Part shown: positions 1-9,090 of the stretch, in pieces
Position numbering within the stretch: the stretch's first letter is position 1
How the letters are laid out: each line of letters starts with the position of its first letter
Program-made: the position numbers and the translations under genes
Notes under the pieces: model-generated
Seen by the model: only the letters and a program-made list of their open reading frames with translations
What the model was told of the DNA's origin: nothing
The model's database searches: none
From: Coemansia sp. RSA 1804
Taxonomy: Eukaryota; Kickxellomycota; Kickxellomycetes; Kickxellales; Kickxellaceae
NCBI GenBank assembly: GCA_027578815.1
Contig: JANBTH010000086.1
Location: forward strand, 1 to 38,542
Direction: 5' to 3'
Length of the DNA: 38,542 nt

Positions 1-506
1 AGGTACTTCCACAAGTCCGTGCGCTCGCAATACTCCATCACCAAGTACACAAACCGGTCATCCTCAAACGAGTCGTATATGTGCACTACGGACGGATGTG
101 CTAATGACTCGTGAATAGCCACCTCTGTAGCAAGCCGCACCTCCGCTGCGCTGTCCTTGAGCGCCCGCTTGTCCACTACTTTGATTGCCACATATCCGTT
201 GGCGTCTGGCCCCAATGAGTATAGCTGTGGATCGCGTGGTTGCGCCTTGTACACTTTGCCAAAGCCTCCACGACCAACCCGCTCCCAATTAACAAAGTCT
301 CTAGAGCTCAATACCTGTCCATCTCCAGAACCATTAGCTTTAGGCTCAAGTTGCTCAAACGCCAGTCGCTGGGCCTGACTCTCGGCTGCTGCATAGTAAT
401 TTGCATTGGGTGACTGGTAAACCCCATCGCTATGACTGTATGGACGCGGCTTCCTTCCATACTGTGCCGACAGCCTTCGATATGTCGGATGTTGCCGCAG
501 ATACAT
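1..506 (-). CDS. Ser/Thr protein kinase, polo/PLK4-like, N-terminal part (cut by window edge)
   Basis: The reading frame starts at the ATG at 506-504 and runs off the left edge after 168 codons. An in-frame TAA lies 9 bases upstream of this ATG, so it is a sound start unless a 5' exon exists. Residues 1-70 form a Tyr/Gln/Ser-rich leader without a recognised domain. The kinase N-lobe begins near residue 71, with the glycine loop GRGGFGKVYKA (78-88), the VAIK lysine at K109, a helix-C glutamate in TEVAIHE (E128) and a hinge reading VYLVMEYC. The block IHESLAHPSVVHIYDSFED resembles polo-type kinases, PLK4/SAK most of all (family resemblance recalled, not searched). The catalytic loop, DFG and any polo boxes lie outside the window, so the subfamily is unproven and another N-lobe-similar kinase is possible. 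Its upstream region carries two forkhead-type sites. Confidence 0.85.
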   Translation of the reverse strand, partial: MYLRQHPTYRRLSAQYGRKPRPYSHSDGVYQSPNANYYAAAESQAQRLAFEQLEPKANGSGDGQVLSSRDFVNWERVGRGGFGKVYKAQPRDPQLYSLGPDANGYVAIKVVDKRALKDSAAEVRLATEVAIHESLAHPSVVHIYDSFEDDRFVYLVMEYCERTDLWKY

Positions 507-822
507 TACTGATATTTAGGTACAAGAACAATATGAAAGTGCAAATTGACAAGGGGTTTTCAGAAATTAACATAAAATAATAAAAACAAAATCCTTTAGC
601 AAATGCTGAGGAAAAAAACAAGAGAAAAACCTTGATCGAAAAGAATAAAAGTGTTTACCACTTTAAACAACGTTTTATGGTAAACAAGACATCATTGTTA
701 TCACACGAAATAGAAAATCTAATTATCGCTCTTTTTTCACTTGAAACATATCAATACGATATGCTGGACATGTAATCGCTAGACAGACAGTACAAACACG
801 AGCAGCCAACAAACATTAGAGC
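507..822. other. Intergenic: kinase promoter and PEX12 3' flank
   Basis: This AT-rich stretch lies between the kinase start and the PEX12 stop. It holds no credible ORF. It contains two forkhead-type words 21 bases apart (652-658 and 680-686). No tRNA-like or repeat structure was seen. Confidence 0.6.
652..686. promoter_or_regulatory. Pair of forkhead-type sites upstream of the polo-like kinase
   Basis: TGTTTAC at 652-658 (GTAAACA on the minus strand) and GTAAACA at 680-686 (plus strand) match the forkhead core RTAAAYA. They lie about 145-180 bp upstream of the kinase ATG. In budding yeast, Fkh-Mcm1 sites drive G2/M genes including the polo kinase gene, so the position makes sense. Binding here is inference. 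Confidence 0.4.
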
Positions 823-1950
823 TTAAACATCAGCATACAGCTTGCGAATCCCAGCAGATTCTGCCTTGACAAGCGTCACAGGGCATGTGCCGTTCTCAGA
901 GACGTGCTTATGAATGCAAGGATAGCAAAAGACATATCCTGAAGGCGCCATAGCGGGGTTCGTGCGCGGCATTCGACATAGCGGGCAAACGGACTGGTCT
1001 TCTGGCACAGCAACGCCGTCGGGGTGCGGCTTCAGCGGCATTGGTGGTGGTGGAATGGGACCCTTCCGTATTTTCTTGTGAAAGTCGGAGCGGTACCACC
1101 ACTCCAGAAAGCGGTAGAAGAAAATAGACAGCGGCAGAAGCACCTTTAGGAAATCCAGTCCTCCCGTCAGCATCCGAGCAACAAGATTTCGTGTGAAGCG
1201 GAGCACTGATCCGTTGGAGGGTGCTGAAAGGCTGCTTTTTGGTACGCCACGAGTTTCCATTGCCCGATAGTCTGCAGCGCTGAGACGCCGTACCTTTAAG
1301 CCAAGCACGTGAAGCCATGGCGAGTTGTAGTCCGTGTGGTCAAACATGTAGGCAATGTAGTATAGAGCCGTCGCCATGTGGTAGATAAAGTTGGCGTGAG
1401 GATAGTAGCACTTGAAAAGTCTCTTTAGAACCTCCTTTGCAGCTGTGAACTTGCGATGCAAATTGCTACTGTCAACTCCTGGTGTCCTGGGCTCGCTCCC
1501 AACACTGAATGCCGCCTGGGAGAACTCTGAGCCAAGCAGACGTGCCGCTTCACCGCCACTTACGCGCTCATAATACTGGTCTAGGCGATTCTTGGCAAGG
1601 GGTAAGCCAACCAAGAACGCCAGAGATCCCCACTTATCTGCCCGAGTGAGCGAGTTGCTGCCACGTATCTTGTGCGCACGTACTCGCTTGTACCCGTAGA
1701 AATGTTCTGTAAATGAACCACCATAGTTGCGGAGATAGTGACGTTCAACGAGAAGCATCAATGCGGCATAGGCCTCTTCGTGCCAGTTAAGGATCCGAAT
1801 CAAATAACGTGGGTACCTGTGCGCGTACACCGACGTAACATGGCGCAAAGCCGGTTCCAGCAACTCTCCCATCTTGTGTTGGGCCACAATCTCAAACAAT
1901 GATGGCTTGCCAGCGTCGCCGCCGCTTAACATATCGCTCATAAACTCCAT
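823..1950 (-). CDS. PEX12: Peroxin-12 (PEX12), peroxisomal RING-type E3 subunit
   Basis: The 375-residue protein starts at the ATG at 1950-1948; the frame is open further upstream but has no earlier ATG. PEX12 forms, with PEX2 and PEX10, the membrane ubiquitin ligase that recycles the import receptor PEX5 at peroxisomes. The N-terminal Pex2/Pex12 domain shows the family block PSLFEIVAQ near residue 17, followed by NWHEEAYAALMLLVERHYL and FTEHFYGYKRV. A hydrophobic segment (LDFLKVLLPLSIFFYRFLEW) precedes a proline-rich linker (GPIPPPPMPLKP). The C-terminal RING-like domain has VCPLCRMPRTNP, SGYVFCYPCI and CPVT. As usual for PEX12 it has only about five cysteines, fewer than a full RING. Length matches the family (about 360-400). 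It is divergent from the PROPPIN gene across 722 bp. Confidence 0.96.
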   Translation of the reverse strand: MEFMSDMLSGGDAGKPSLFEIVAQHKMGELLEPALRHVTSVYAHRYPRYLIRILNWHEEAYAALMLLVERHYLRNYGGSFTEHFYGYKRVRAHKIRGSNSLTRADKWGSLAFLVGLPLAKNRLDQYYERVSGGEAARLLGSEFSQAAFSVGSEPRTPGVDSSNLHRKFTAAKEVLKRLFKCYYPHANFIYHMATALYYIAYMFDHTDYNSPWLHVLGLKVRRLSAADYRAMETRGVPKSSLSAPSNGSVLRFTRNLVARMLTGGLDFLKVLLPLSIFFYRFLEWWYRSDFHKKIRKGPIPPPPMPLKPHPDGVAVPEDQSVCPLCRMPRTNPAMAPSGYVFCYPCIHKHVSENGTCPVTLVKAESAGIRKLYADV

Positions 1951-2672
1951 TCTGCAGTGTGGATTATCTTCACGCTTGGTTTCCAGTATCACAGATTCGC
2001 ATCAATATCCCAGCATCTGATGGTGGCAAAAGGAAAGAGGTGTGTGGTGGTTGCCAAAAAAGAAAGAAAGAAATTATGCTGGAACTAGGGGGTTTAGCAT
2101 GTCTGATCCGGATTATAACGCTCTTGTCCCACTCCCAATGGTTATACGTTTCCAAACAAATCACATGACTGTGGTATTCTTTCCATTCAACAATACGCCA
2201 GCCATGTTATCAACACCAGCATTGGTGTTTTTGTTGGTGTGTTTAAACCGTCCAAAACACGAGCAAAGGGAATCTGGCAAAGATCGAGGAAGCAGGCAGT
2301 CTGGTCAGCTCAGTTACCTTGCGTGGGCTCCGTCATGGCTGGGGTCATCGGGTGAAACCTTTCTAGAGCCAGAAAATTTGTCACGTGGATAACGTCATCA
2401 GTGATGCGGCCGGTTTTGTCCGCTGGAAAGGGAAAAAACGAGCTTTTCACAAAGTTACGTTCTTTTTCTTTAATCTCAGCTTTCTTGCCCTTGTGTCCTT
2501 TTTACTTTTCACTTATGCTTCTTTTCACCTTGTTACTTTCAATTTGACGGCATTGTCTTTTATTTCTGCATCCAACATTCCCCCTCTTATTTTATGCTTT
2601 TTATTCTACATCAAGCGCGGTGTTAGAATCTCTCTTCGTCCTTTTTGCCGCTGTGCTACAGATTTGTAAAGA
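1951..2672. other. Intergenic: divergent promoter region of PEX12 and the PROPPIN gene
   Basis: This 722-bp region separates two divergent genes. The left part is mixed sequence. The right 200 bp on the plus strand is strongly T-rich (about 2455-2640), as expected for a fungal core promoter or leader of the PROPPIN gene. Open frames here begin at non-ATG codons or at an isolated ATG (2099) and resemble nothing I know. No RNA gene or repeat was recognised. Confidence 0.5.
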
Positions 2673-4163
2673 ATGAATGTCGGTCGTATTGTGCCCCGTG
2701 TTGGTGCAGGTGCTCAGGAAGGCTATGCTCCTGAGCTCTTGTATGCGACATTCAACCAGGATTACGGCTGCTTTGCAATTGGGACGCAAACTGGTTTTAG
2801 AATCTTCAACAGCGACCCGTACAAGGAGAAAATGAGACGAGGTAAGAATGAAGCAAAAAGCACCAGTCGTCTTTGGGGTATCGAGTGTAGACATGCTTTG
2901 CGCATTCTATCAATATCAATAGCCCTAGGCTAATTTGTCTTTACGGTCTCTTTTCCAACACCAAAGGATACTAACTCTAACACTTTTGAAAGGGGGAAAA
3001 AGAAATAATTTTTTGTCTTTTGTGCCATGCATTTTGTAGAGTTCAAAGACGGAGGTATTGGTATTGTAGCCATGCTCTACAGGTCAAACTATCTTGCCTT
3101 TGTTGGTGGCGGCCGCAATCCCAGGTTCCCTCCAAATCAGGTTATGCTTTGGGACGATGCTAGCTCAAAAATCATTGCGGAGCTTGAGTTCCGGTCGGAT
3201 GTTCTTAATGTACAACTGCAGCGTGACCGCATCGTGGTTGCCCAGCGCAACAAGTGCATTATATGCTCGCTTGAGACAAAACCCCGTCACTTGCATGCCT
3301 TTGAAACAGCAGATAACGACCGTGGAGTCATAGCAATTAGCAGCAGTAGCGAGAGTGGTATTCTGGCGTTTCCTGGCAGACAAAAGGGCCATATTCAGAT
3401 TGTCGACCTCCATTCTTGTGTCAGTCTGTCTTCGGGACAACAAGGGCCCGCAGGTGCATCTGCCACACACCCAGAGCCTGCAGCAAATGTCCAGCGCTCT
3501 CGTTCACGAACCAAGGGCAGTTTTTCTGCCGAAGGGCCAAATGGTCTGCAGGACTCTGCTCAGCCGAGCGCACTTGCACATCCTACAAACATAAATATAA
3601 TTGCAGCGCATGCCACCTCGATCAGCGCTCTTGCTGTAAGCTTTGATGGAGCAATGGTGGCAAGCGCAAGCGAAAAGGGCACTCTTATACGCATATTTGA
3701 TACCATGAGCGGCAGACTTCTCCACGAGCTCCGCAGAGGTGTTGACCGCGCTGATATATATAGCATTGCATTCAGTCCGGATGGCTCAAAGTTGTGTGTG
3801 TCATCTGATAAGGGCACGGTGCATATTTTTAATCTCGACTATAAGCCAAACCCTGAGCAGCACATGTCGTCTGGTGCCGCTATGTCTTCGGGTGGCAACG
3901 TCGGTCCTACATCTGTTGGCGGGAACGGGGGATCAAACAAGCAGTCCATGTTTAAATTTATGAAAGATCTTTTGCCCAAATATTTTTCCTCCGAATGGTC
4001 GTTTACACACTTTCGTGTTGCCAACGAGGTGCGGTGTATATGCGGGTTTGGAAATGAGCGAAACAGCGTGGTTGTGCTTTGTGCAGATGGCACCGCCCAG
4101 AAGTACTCGTTTGACTCATACCGCGGCAATTGTGTCAGAGAGTGGTATCGAAGATTCATTTAG
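2673..4163 (+). CDS. HSV2: PROPPIN, WIPI3/WDR45B (Hsv2)-type phosphoinositide-binding beta-propeller
   Basis: The two exons are 2673-2841 and 3040-4163, giving 430 residues. The intron (198 bp) has GTAAG at 2842, a perfect TACTAAC branch site at 2969-2975 and TAG at 3039; the split codon restores KEKMRR-EFKDGGIG. PROPPINs are seven-bladed WD40 proteins that bind PtdIns3P and PtdIns(3,5)P2 on autophagic and endosomal membranes. Seen here: LLYATFNQDYGCFAIGTQTG, a VGGG block with PPNQVMLWDD, TASEKGTL-like ASASEKGTLIRIFDT, and the lipid-binding LRRG motif at residues 287-290 followed by YSIAFSPDGS. LPKYFSSEWSF near the C-terminus is highly typical of WIPI3/WIPI4. A Ser/Gln/Pro-rich insertion of about 55 residues (about 185-240) is extra compared with animal WIPI3. 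Assignment to the Hsv2/WIPI3 branch rather than Atg18 rests on overall similarity. Confidence 0.93.
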
Positions 4164-4373
4164 GTAATCAAACCTATGACACATCAGATGCGCCCATACT
4201 TGATATCTTTAACCTTCAGTGATCGTTTCATCAAGAAGGAAAGGGGATTTTCCCTTTTCAGGATTTTTTACACTTTAATACTACATTATTTTCAATCGAG
4301 TCTCATACTTTGCTTTGTCTCTATATACATTTCTTTATTCTCATACCAAAAGCCTTAAAGCAGAGGGCTTCCA

Positions 4374-6240
4374 ATGGTCTTCTTATCTTATTATATAGAG
4401 ATTGTTGACAATATTGGCATTGTTGACATTTACATAGGATATGCGGCTGACAAAAAAGACGATGGCTTCAATGGTGCTTGGGAGAATAATGTGGAACTTC
4501 TAAGCGAATCCACTGTTAGGATTAATGGAAGCACGGAAATATCTTTGCCTGTGTCTGTCAATACAAAGTCTGCAACCAGAACTTTACTCCCATGCTTGGA
4601 ACCTCAGGCTGATGCTAGTTCACAGACTTGGCTTCGTCTCAGGTCTCCAATTTCACGCGAGGACAGAGAGCAGCGACAAAGGAATGCACAGCAATTAATT
4701 ACCAGTATTCAGAGACCAGTCTCCTCGCATTCCCTACAAGAGATGCAGGGCATAAAATGCCAATTTTGTAGAAAGCGCATTGATACCTGTGAGGCTCAAG
4801 GAAGAGACATTAAACAGAGTATCCGCGAGCTTCCGTCGGCGTACTGGAGCGAACTGATTGATTGCTGGGTTTGTCATCCAGAAGAGGATAATATAAATGT
4901 AAACACCGATCTTTTGCATATCTTTGAACCAGATTCTGGGCAAGAATCCGCTGTTGAAGATTTAGAGACGGACTTGACAACATCCGAAGCTGTTCAGCGT
5001 AATATACAGATATGGATTGGCGAAACGCATATTCTAGTACCAATCTCATATCTACGACCATTAAAAACTCGAGTAGTGCATGTAGCAGAAAAGGTAAGCC
5101 CATGTGCTAGTGGATATTTTTAACACTAAGTCTGAATTTCAAGTCTAGCAGTTGGTTGTTCTGGTGGACCAGCGATATTGCCTTCGGTTTTCTATACATA
5201 TTGTTACTCTTTGGATTGCACATGTCTGGCAGATATGTCTGGTGGATGTTGCGTGGAATAACGATTTGTGAATCAATAGTTGTTTGGCAGTTGCACGGTC
5301 CTAAATCAAAACGCTGCATATAATACACCCACACTCGCTTGGAAAGAAGCTGCGTGAGATGTGCACTAGTGTAGAATCCTCTCTACTTTCCATAGGAGCG
5401 TATGTGTTGGCTGTGGCGGATGCTTTCTAGAACATACCAACGCTGAAATCTAGATATTGCTACTGTTGGCTATTAGAAAGTGTATAAAGGCATATGGCTT
5501 GGAAATGATGCTGTTTAAAATAAATATGTCTAACCAATGTCTGAACAGTGCTTTTTGCCTTTAGAAACGGTTCTACAACACATATACTGTCCTGTGTTGC
5601 GATGGCTGTGGTAAGGCTTTGGGCGAGGTTGGCAGGATGGGTCCAAGGAGGCTATACAAGCTAAGCCTACACTGCATAGGTTTTACTTGTAAAGATCCAA
5701 GGTAAGATATATGTGATCTGTATATAGTTTGACCATTATATGCAATTGATTTGCTGACGGCGGGAGTTGTAGTTCATTTTCTAACAAACAATCCGTGTTT
5801 TTGTTTAAGAAAAGACGTGCTCTCTGGAATTATGTAGCAAGACAATATCGGCGAGCCAAAGCCAGATTTTTTGCCGCGAAATGCTAGGCCATGCTAGCGC
5901 CCATGCTGTATATAAATTCGTGGTTGAGAGTCGAGAAAGATGTAGGCCTGTTGCGGTTGTGCATTTGGTAGGATGGAATGCTGAGATACAGATTGGGTCA
6001 TTGTGTAGTGACGAAACGAGTACATTTGAAAGATATGCAAAGGTCATGTTTATGAAAAAAGATGACATTGGATTTGAGCCGTTTGCAGCCAAGTCGCTGA
6101 AGGACGACACAACCGAGCTCATATCATTGCCTGAGGACGATTGCGACGAGCTTGTTCATATTTTGGCTCGAAACTCCCTTTTCATTCCACCACAGCTACG
6201 CACCATATCGGGGCTGACACGGAGTCTATTGCAGATGTAG
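4374..6240 (+). CDS. HECT-like E2-binding ubiquitin ligase, UBE3D family (three exons)
   Basis: The proposed exons are 4374-5093, 5565-5701 and 5838-6240, giving 419 residues in one frame. Splice sites: AAG/GTAAGC at 5094 to CTTTAG at 5564, and CCAAG/GTAAGA at 5702 to ATGTAG at 5837, with TCTAAC branch words at about 5530 and 5780. The nearer AAG acceptor at 5809 leads into a stop, so 5837 was chosen. UBE3D proteins bind E2 enzymes such as UBE2C and have E3 activity. Family marks: an N-terminal strand region (YYIEIVDNIGIVDIYIGY), CQFC (C129, C132), LPSAYWSELIDCWVCH (about 153-168), IWIGETHILVP and VLCCDGCGKALGEV (C251-C255) with RLYKLSL. The C-terminal AHAVYKFVVES...VHLVGWN fits the end of the domain. 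Exon 1 is secure. The later exon junctions are inferred from frame and splice words. No CDS was seen in the 471-bp first intron. Confidence 0.8.
5094..5564 (+). other. First intron of the UBE3D-family gene (471 bp)
   Basis: It is long compared with the 100-200 bp introns of other non-ribosomal genes here. It contains an AG-preceded open stretch of about 40 codons (from about 5151 to 5268) in the phase of the gene that ends in a stop and has no convincing donor. No snoRNA or other element was recognised. An additional small exon cannot be excluded. Confidence 0.45.
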
Positions 6241-6622
6241 AGAATACCCCCGCCAGCTTGGGTTTTTTCTTTATGTTACTATGCATTGTTGGTGACAAGC
6301 GTTCCTTGGGGGGTTCAAGAGTATGTAGACAATGAATCGAGGCTACTGCCGTCACTTTGTCTGGGTTTTGCAGTACCGCAACTCTTAATCAGCAAATATT
6401 TGTTTATTTTTATCTGGTCGCATTGACAAACAAAAAATAAACAAAGGTCTATTGGGAGCCATCTTTACCTGTTTTCCTTTTCTTTTTCGTTTCATTTTCA
6501 TTTTCTCTTAGCTATTTTCTCCACCTGACTGTTTGTTTGTTTTTTTTTTTGTTGCTGTTGCTGTTTCTTTTTTCTTGAACTTGACGAAAACCATCCGGGG
6601 CTTTTCAGCTATCGTCTCCACA
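6241..6622 (+). other. Intergenic: 3' flank of UBE3D-like gene and ORC3 promoter/leader
   Basis: The right half is T-rich on the plus strand, including a run of T at about 6540-6552 just before the ORC3 start, as in many fungal leaders. Two ATAAACA words (looser forkhead matches) lie at about 6400-6445. A GGTTCAAGA word near 6312 resembles a tRNA B box, but no cloverleaf partner was seen. Confidence 0.45.
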
Positions 6623-8893
6623 ATGTCAAGCGCTTACCAACCAATGGATGAATTCGACTCCATGACTGAGAATACATTTATTGTCATGCCTCAGCCAAAG
6701 AATGACTCGAGAAAAAAGAGCAAAAGCAGTGGTGGCCAGACAGCAGAAAAGCTAGAAACAAAGGATTCAGCATACACACAGCTGCTGCAAGGGAAAGAGC
6801 CTATCGAGTCTATGTTCCTTCGGAGACGGATGTTTGACGCCATGTGGCAACCACTGGAAAAGCAACTAGCAGATATCGAGCAACAAAGCAACAACGCTGG
6901 TATCTCAGAGATATGCAACTTTATAGATTCATCATATGTCCAAGTAGAGTCAAAGGAAAGAGGGCAGCTGGCGCGTCCGTTTGCAGAGATAACGACCGCA
7001 GTGACTTTCACTGGCGTGAATACAGGAGATCATAACAAGCTGTTTGAGACGCTTCGTGCCAGGCTGGCGGATAACGGACACCATGTTGCTCTTGTCGAAT
7101 CGCAATACTGTATGGCACTACCAAACATGTTGAAGGCTATTCTGGAACAGCTTTACACCAGTATCCACAGCAGTACGGGCGAGGAGATGATAGCAGTACC
7201 GGGGTCTAATCCACTTGCAAAATCGATTACCTATGACATGAGCCTTCTTGAGACATGGTGGGCTTTGTTGAAAATGCAGCAAGCAAAGCCAATCTCAAGC
7301 CGCGTTGTCGTTGTTTTGCAGGATTTTGAAGGATTCTTGCCTACGTTGGTAGACGACTTTGTTCGTATTGCTACAAAATACTCCAGCTCAATACCAATAG
7401 TCCTAGTGCTTGGACTGGCAACATCGTACGAATGTATTCACCAGTCACTCACAAAACCCACCATCTCCATGCTGAATGTCGAGAAATTCAACCTTCAGAG
7501 ATCGAAACAATGCATAGACACAGCCATATATAAAATTTTTGTTCAGAATACGACGATGCTTATGTTTGGAGCTGAGGCCTACAAATCGCTGTTGGATCAG
7601 TTTCTGCTCTACGACTTTTCAATCACAGGATTTGTTAGAAAGCTGAAATATGCGATCATGGGCTTTTTCTACGCGCAGCCACTGAGCATACTTGCGTCAA
7701 TGGTTGGTACAGACAGTTCCAGCGGTAGGCTGTCATCTGTCTCGCAATGTCCAGTGCGGTTGAGCCACGACCAGATTGAGCTTGTCCGCATGCAAAGATC
7801 AGTGCAAACATATTTGGAACACCGGCTAAAGCGAACTGGAGATCGACACTATTTCCAACAAGCAATAACAAGCGATATATTTTTTCAAGAAACCGTTCTT
7901 CTGGATATGATGTGTCGGTTGGTCTCCTACAGACAGGGATACTGCTTGGGAATTGATATGTTCTGCGAGATTCAAGCGATGAGCCCAGATACACTTCAAA
8001 AGCCAATCCGCACTCTTCATTACTATGGTATCAGCGAGCCATTTGAAGATTGTGCACACTGGAAGACGCTTTCAGCTGTTGTTCGTCGAATGAGAGTTGA
8101 CGAGATGAAGGCGCTTCTAGCAAGACTCAGCAATGTCGTTTCAAGATCAGAGCCGATTGATTGGAGGTTTTCTACTGAAAGAGATGTGGACATTCTGGAG
8201 CTGCTGGGCACGGCCATAGAGCTTTTGGAAAGTCCAGAAGAGGATGGTAAAGCTGATGGCGTATCAAGCGACGAGCCAAAGAAACGTATACGCACCCGCA
8301 CAGATATGGAGAACCGGCCTTTTCTTCTTTTTGACAACAAGTCAAGCGACCGCATGCTTCAGGCTCTTGATAAGTGCTCTACGATTGTCGAAAAAATACT
8401 TTGTTCATGTATGCAGCCTTACAGCTCTGTTCCGCTGTATGAGATATTTTACTACAGACACTCGTTCCTTCTGGACACTACTTTTAGTGCCCATCCACGC
8501 GCTGCTGTGCAGACCGGTCTTGGGCGAACGAACTACTATATAAACTGCGACTGCTGCAAAACATCAGGCCACAAAGATATTCCTGGAAGCAGCGACACTG
8601 ACGACAGTGATGATGAAGAAACGAGTCGTATTTTGCCGAGCATGCACGATACAAGCATTGCCTACCGTCTTCACCAGGAATGCGGCCGGCTTATCAACAT
8701 GTATGACTGGCACTCCGCCTTTTCGTCTGTTGTAGAGAAGGAGGTTGCTGTGCTGCGTCCTTGCACAACACCTAGCCAAAGCGAAATACAGGCACGTTTC
8801 ATGCGCGCAGTTGAAGAGATGCGGTTTCTAGGCTTTGTAAAACCCACACAGAGGAAAACGGATCACGTTTTACGGCTGACCTGGGGAGCGTGA
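6623..8893 (+). CDS. ORC3: Origin recognition complex subunit 3 (ORC3)
   Basis: The 756-residue protein starts at the ATG at 6623 (context CACAATGT); the frame is open upstream but T-rich and without ATG. ORC3 is the AAA+-like, ATPase-inactive subunit of the six-subunit complex that marks replication origins and loads MCM with Cdc6 and Cdt1. The N-lobe shows VTFTGVNTGDHNKLF (compare LGVNVTDH in animals) and SRVVVVLQDFEGFLPTLVDDF, a degenerate Walker-B-like strand around D234. VLVLGLATSYECIHQSL and FLLYDFSITGFVRKLKYAIMGFFYAQPLS are strongly ORC3-like. The C-terminal winged helix ends in FLGFVKPTQRKTDHVLRLTWG, a near-diagnostic ORC3 tail. An acidic Asp/Ser stretch lies near residues 650-675 (SDTDDSDDEE). 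The length is normal. The gene is intronless and convergent with RPA43. Confidence 0.96.
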   Translation: MSSAYQPMDEFDSMTENTFIVMPQPKNDSRKKSKSSGGQTAEKLETKDSAYTQLLQGKEPIESMFLRRRMFDAMWQPLEKQLADIEQQSNNAGISEICNFIDSSYVQVESKERGQLARPFAEITTAVTFTGVNTGDHNKLFETLRARLADNGHHVALVESQYCMALPNMLKAILEQLYTSIHSSTGEEMIAVPGSNPLAKSITYDMSLLETWWALLKMQQAKPISSRVVVVLQDFEGFLPTLVDDFVRIATKYSSSIPIVLVLGLATSYECIHQSLTKPTISMLNVEKFNLQRSKQCIDTAIYKIFVQNTTMLMFGAEAYKSLLDQFLLYDFSITGFVRKLKYAIMGFFYAQPLSILASMVGTDSSSGRLSSVSQCPVRLSHDQIELVRMQRSVQTYLEHRLKRTGDRHYFQQAITSDIFFQETVLLDMMCRLVSYRQGYCLGIDMFCEIQAMSPDTLQKPIRTLHYYGISEPFEDCAHWKTLSAVVRRMRVDEMKALLARLSNVVSRSEPIDWRFSTERDVDILELLGTAIELLESPEEDGKADGVSSDEPKKRIRTRTDMENRPFLLFDNKSSDRMLQALDKCSTIVEKILCSCMQPYSSVPLYEIFYYRHSFLLDTTFSAHPRAAVQTGLGRTNYYINCDCCKTSGHKDIPGSSDTDDSDDEETSRILPSMHDTSIAYRLHQECGRLINMYDWHSAFSSVVEKEVAVLRPCTTPSQSEIQARFMRAVEEMRFLGFVKPTQRKTDHVLRLTWGA

Positions 8894-9090
8894 TCTTTTT
8901 ATAATAACTGTTGACTTGTCGGATCGTCGGTTTGTCCGATCATTTTCTAGCACCATACGTGATCTAATATATTCAAACTATACCATCATTATCACATCTG
9001 AGAAGTACGAAAACGTTGAACTAGAAACCAAATGCAGTGCTACAAAATGGACCGACAAGAGTGGAACTCGCAAATATAGAATCGCCCAAT

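Noticed and set aside
2042..2669. Two plus-strand frames in the PEX12-PROPPIN spacer
   Set aside because: Both start at GTG codons, have no family features, and the second is a T-rich promoter product.
5809..5837. Acceptor TTTAAG at 5809 for exon 3 of the UBE3D-family gene
   Set aside because: Using it gives a stop codon within about nine codons; the acceptor at 5837 keeps the frame open.
6305..6320. GGTTCAAGA word like a tRNA B box
   Set aside because: No A box, acceptor stem or cloverleaf could be assembled around it.
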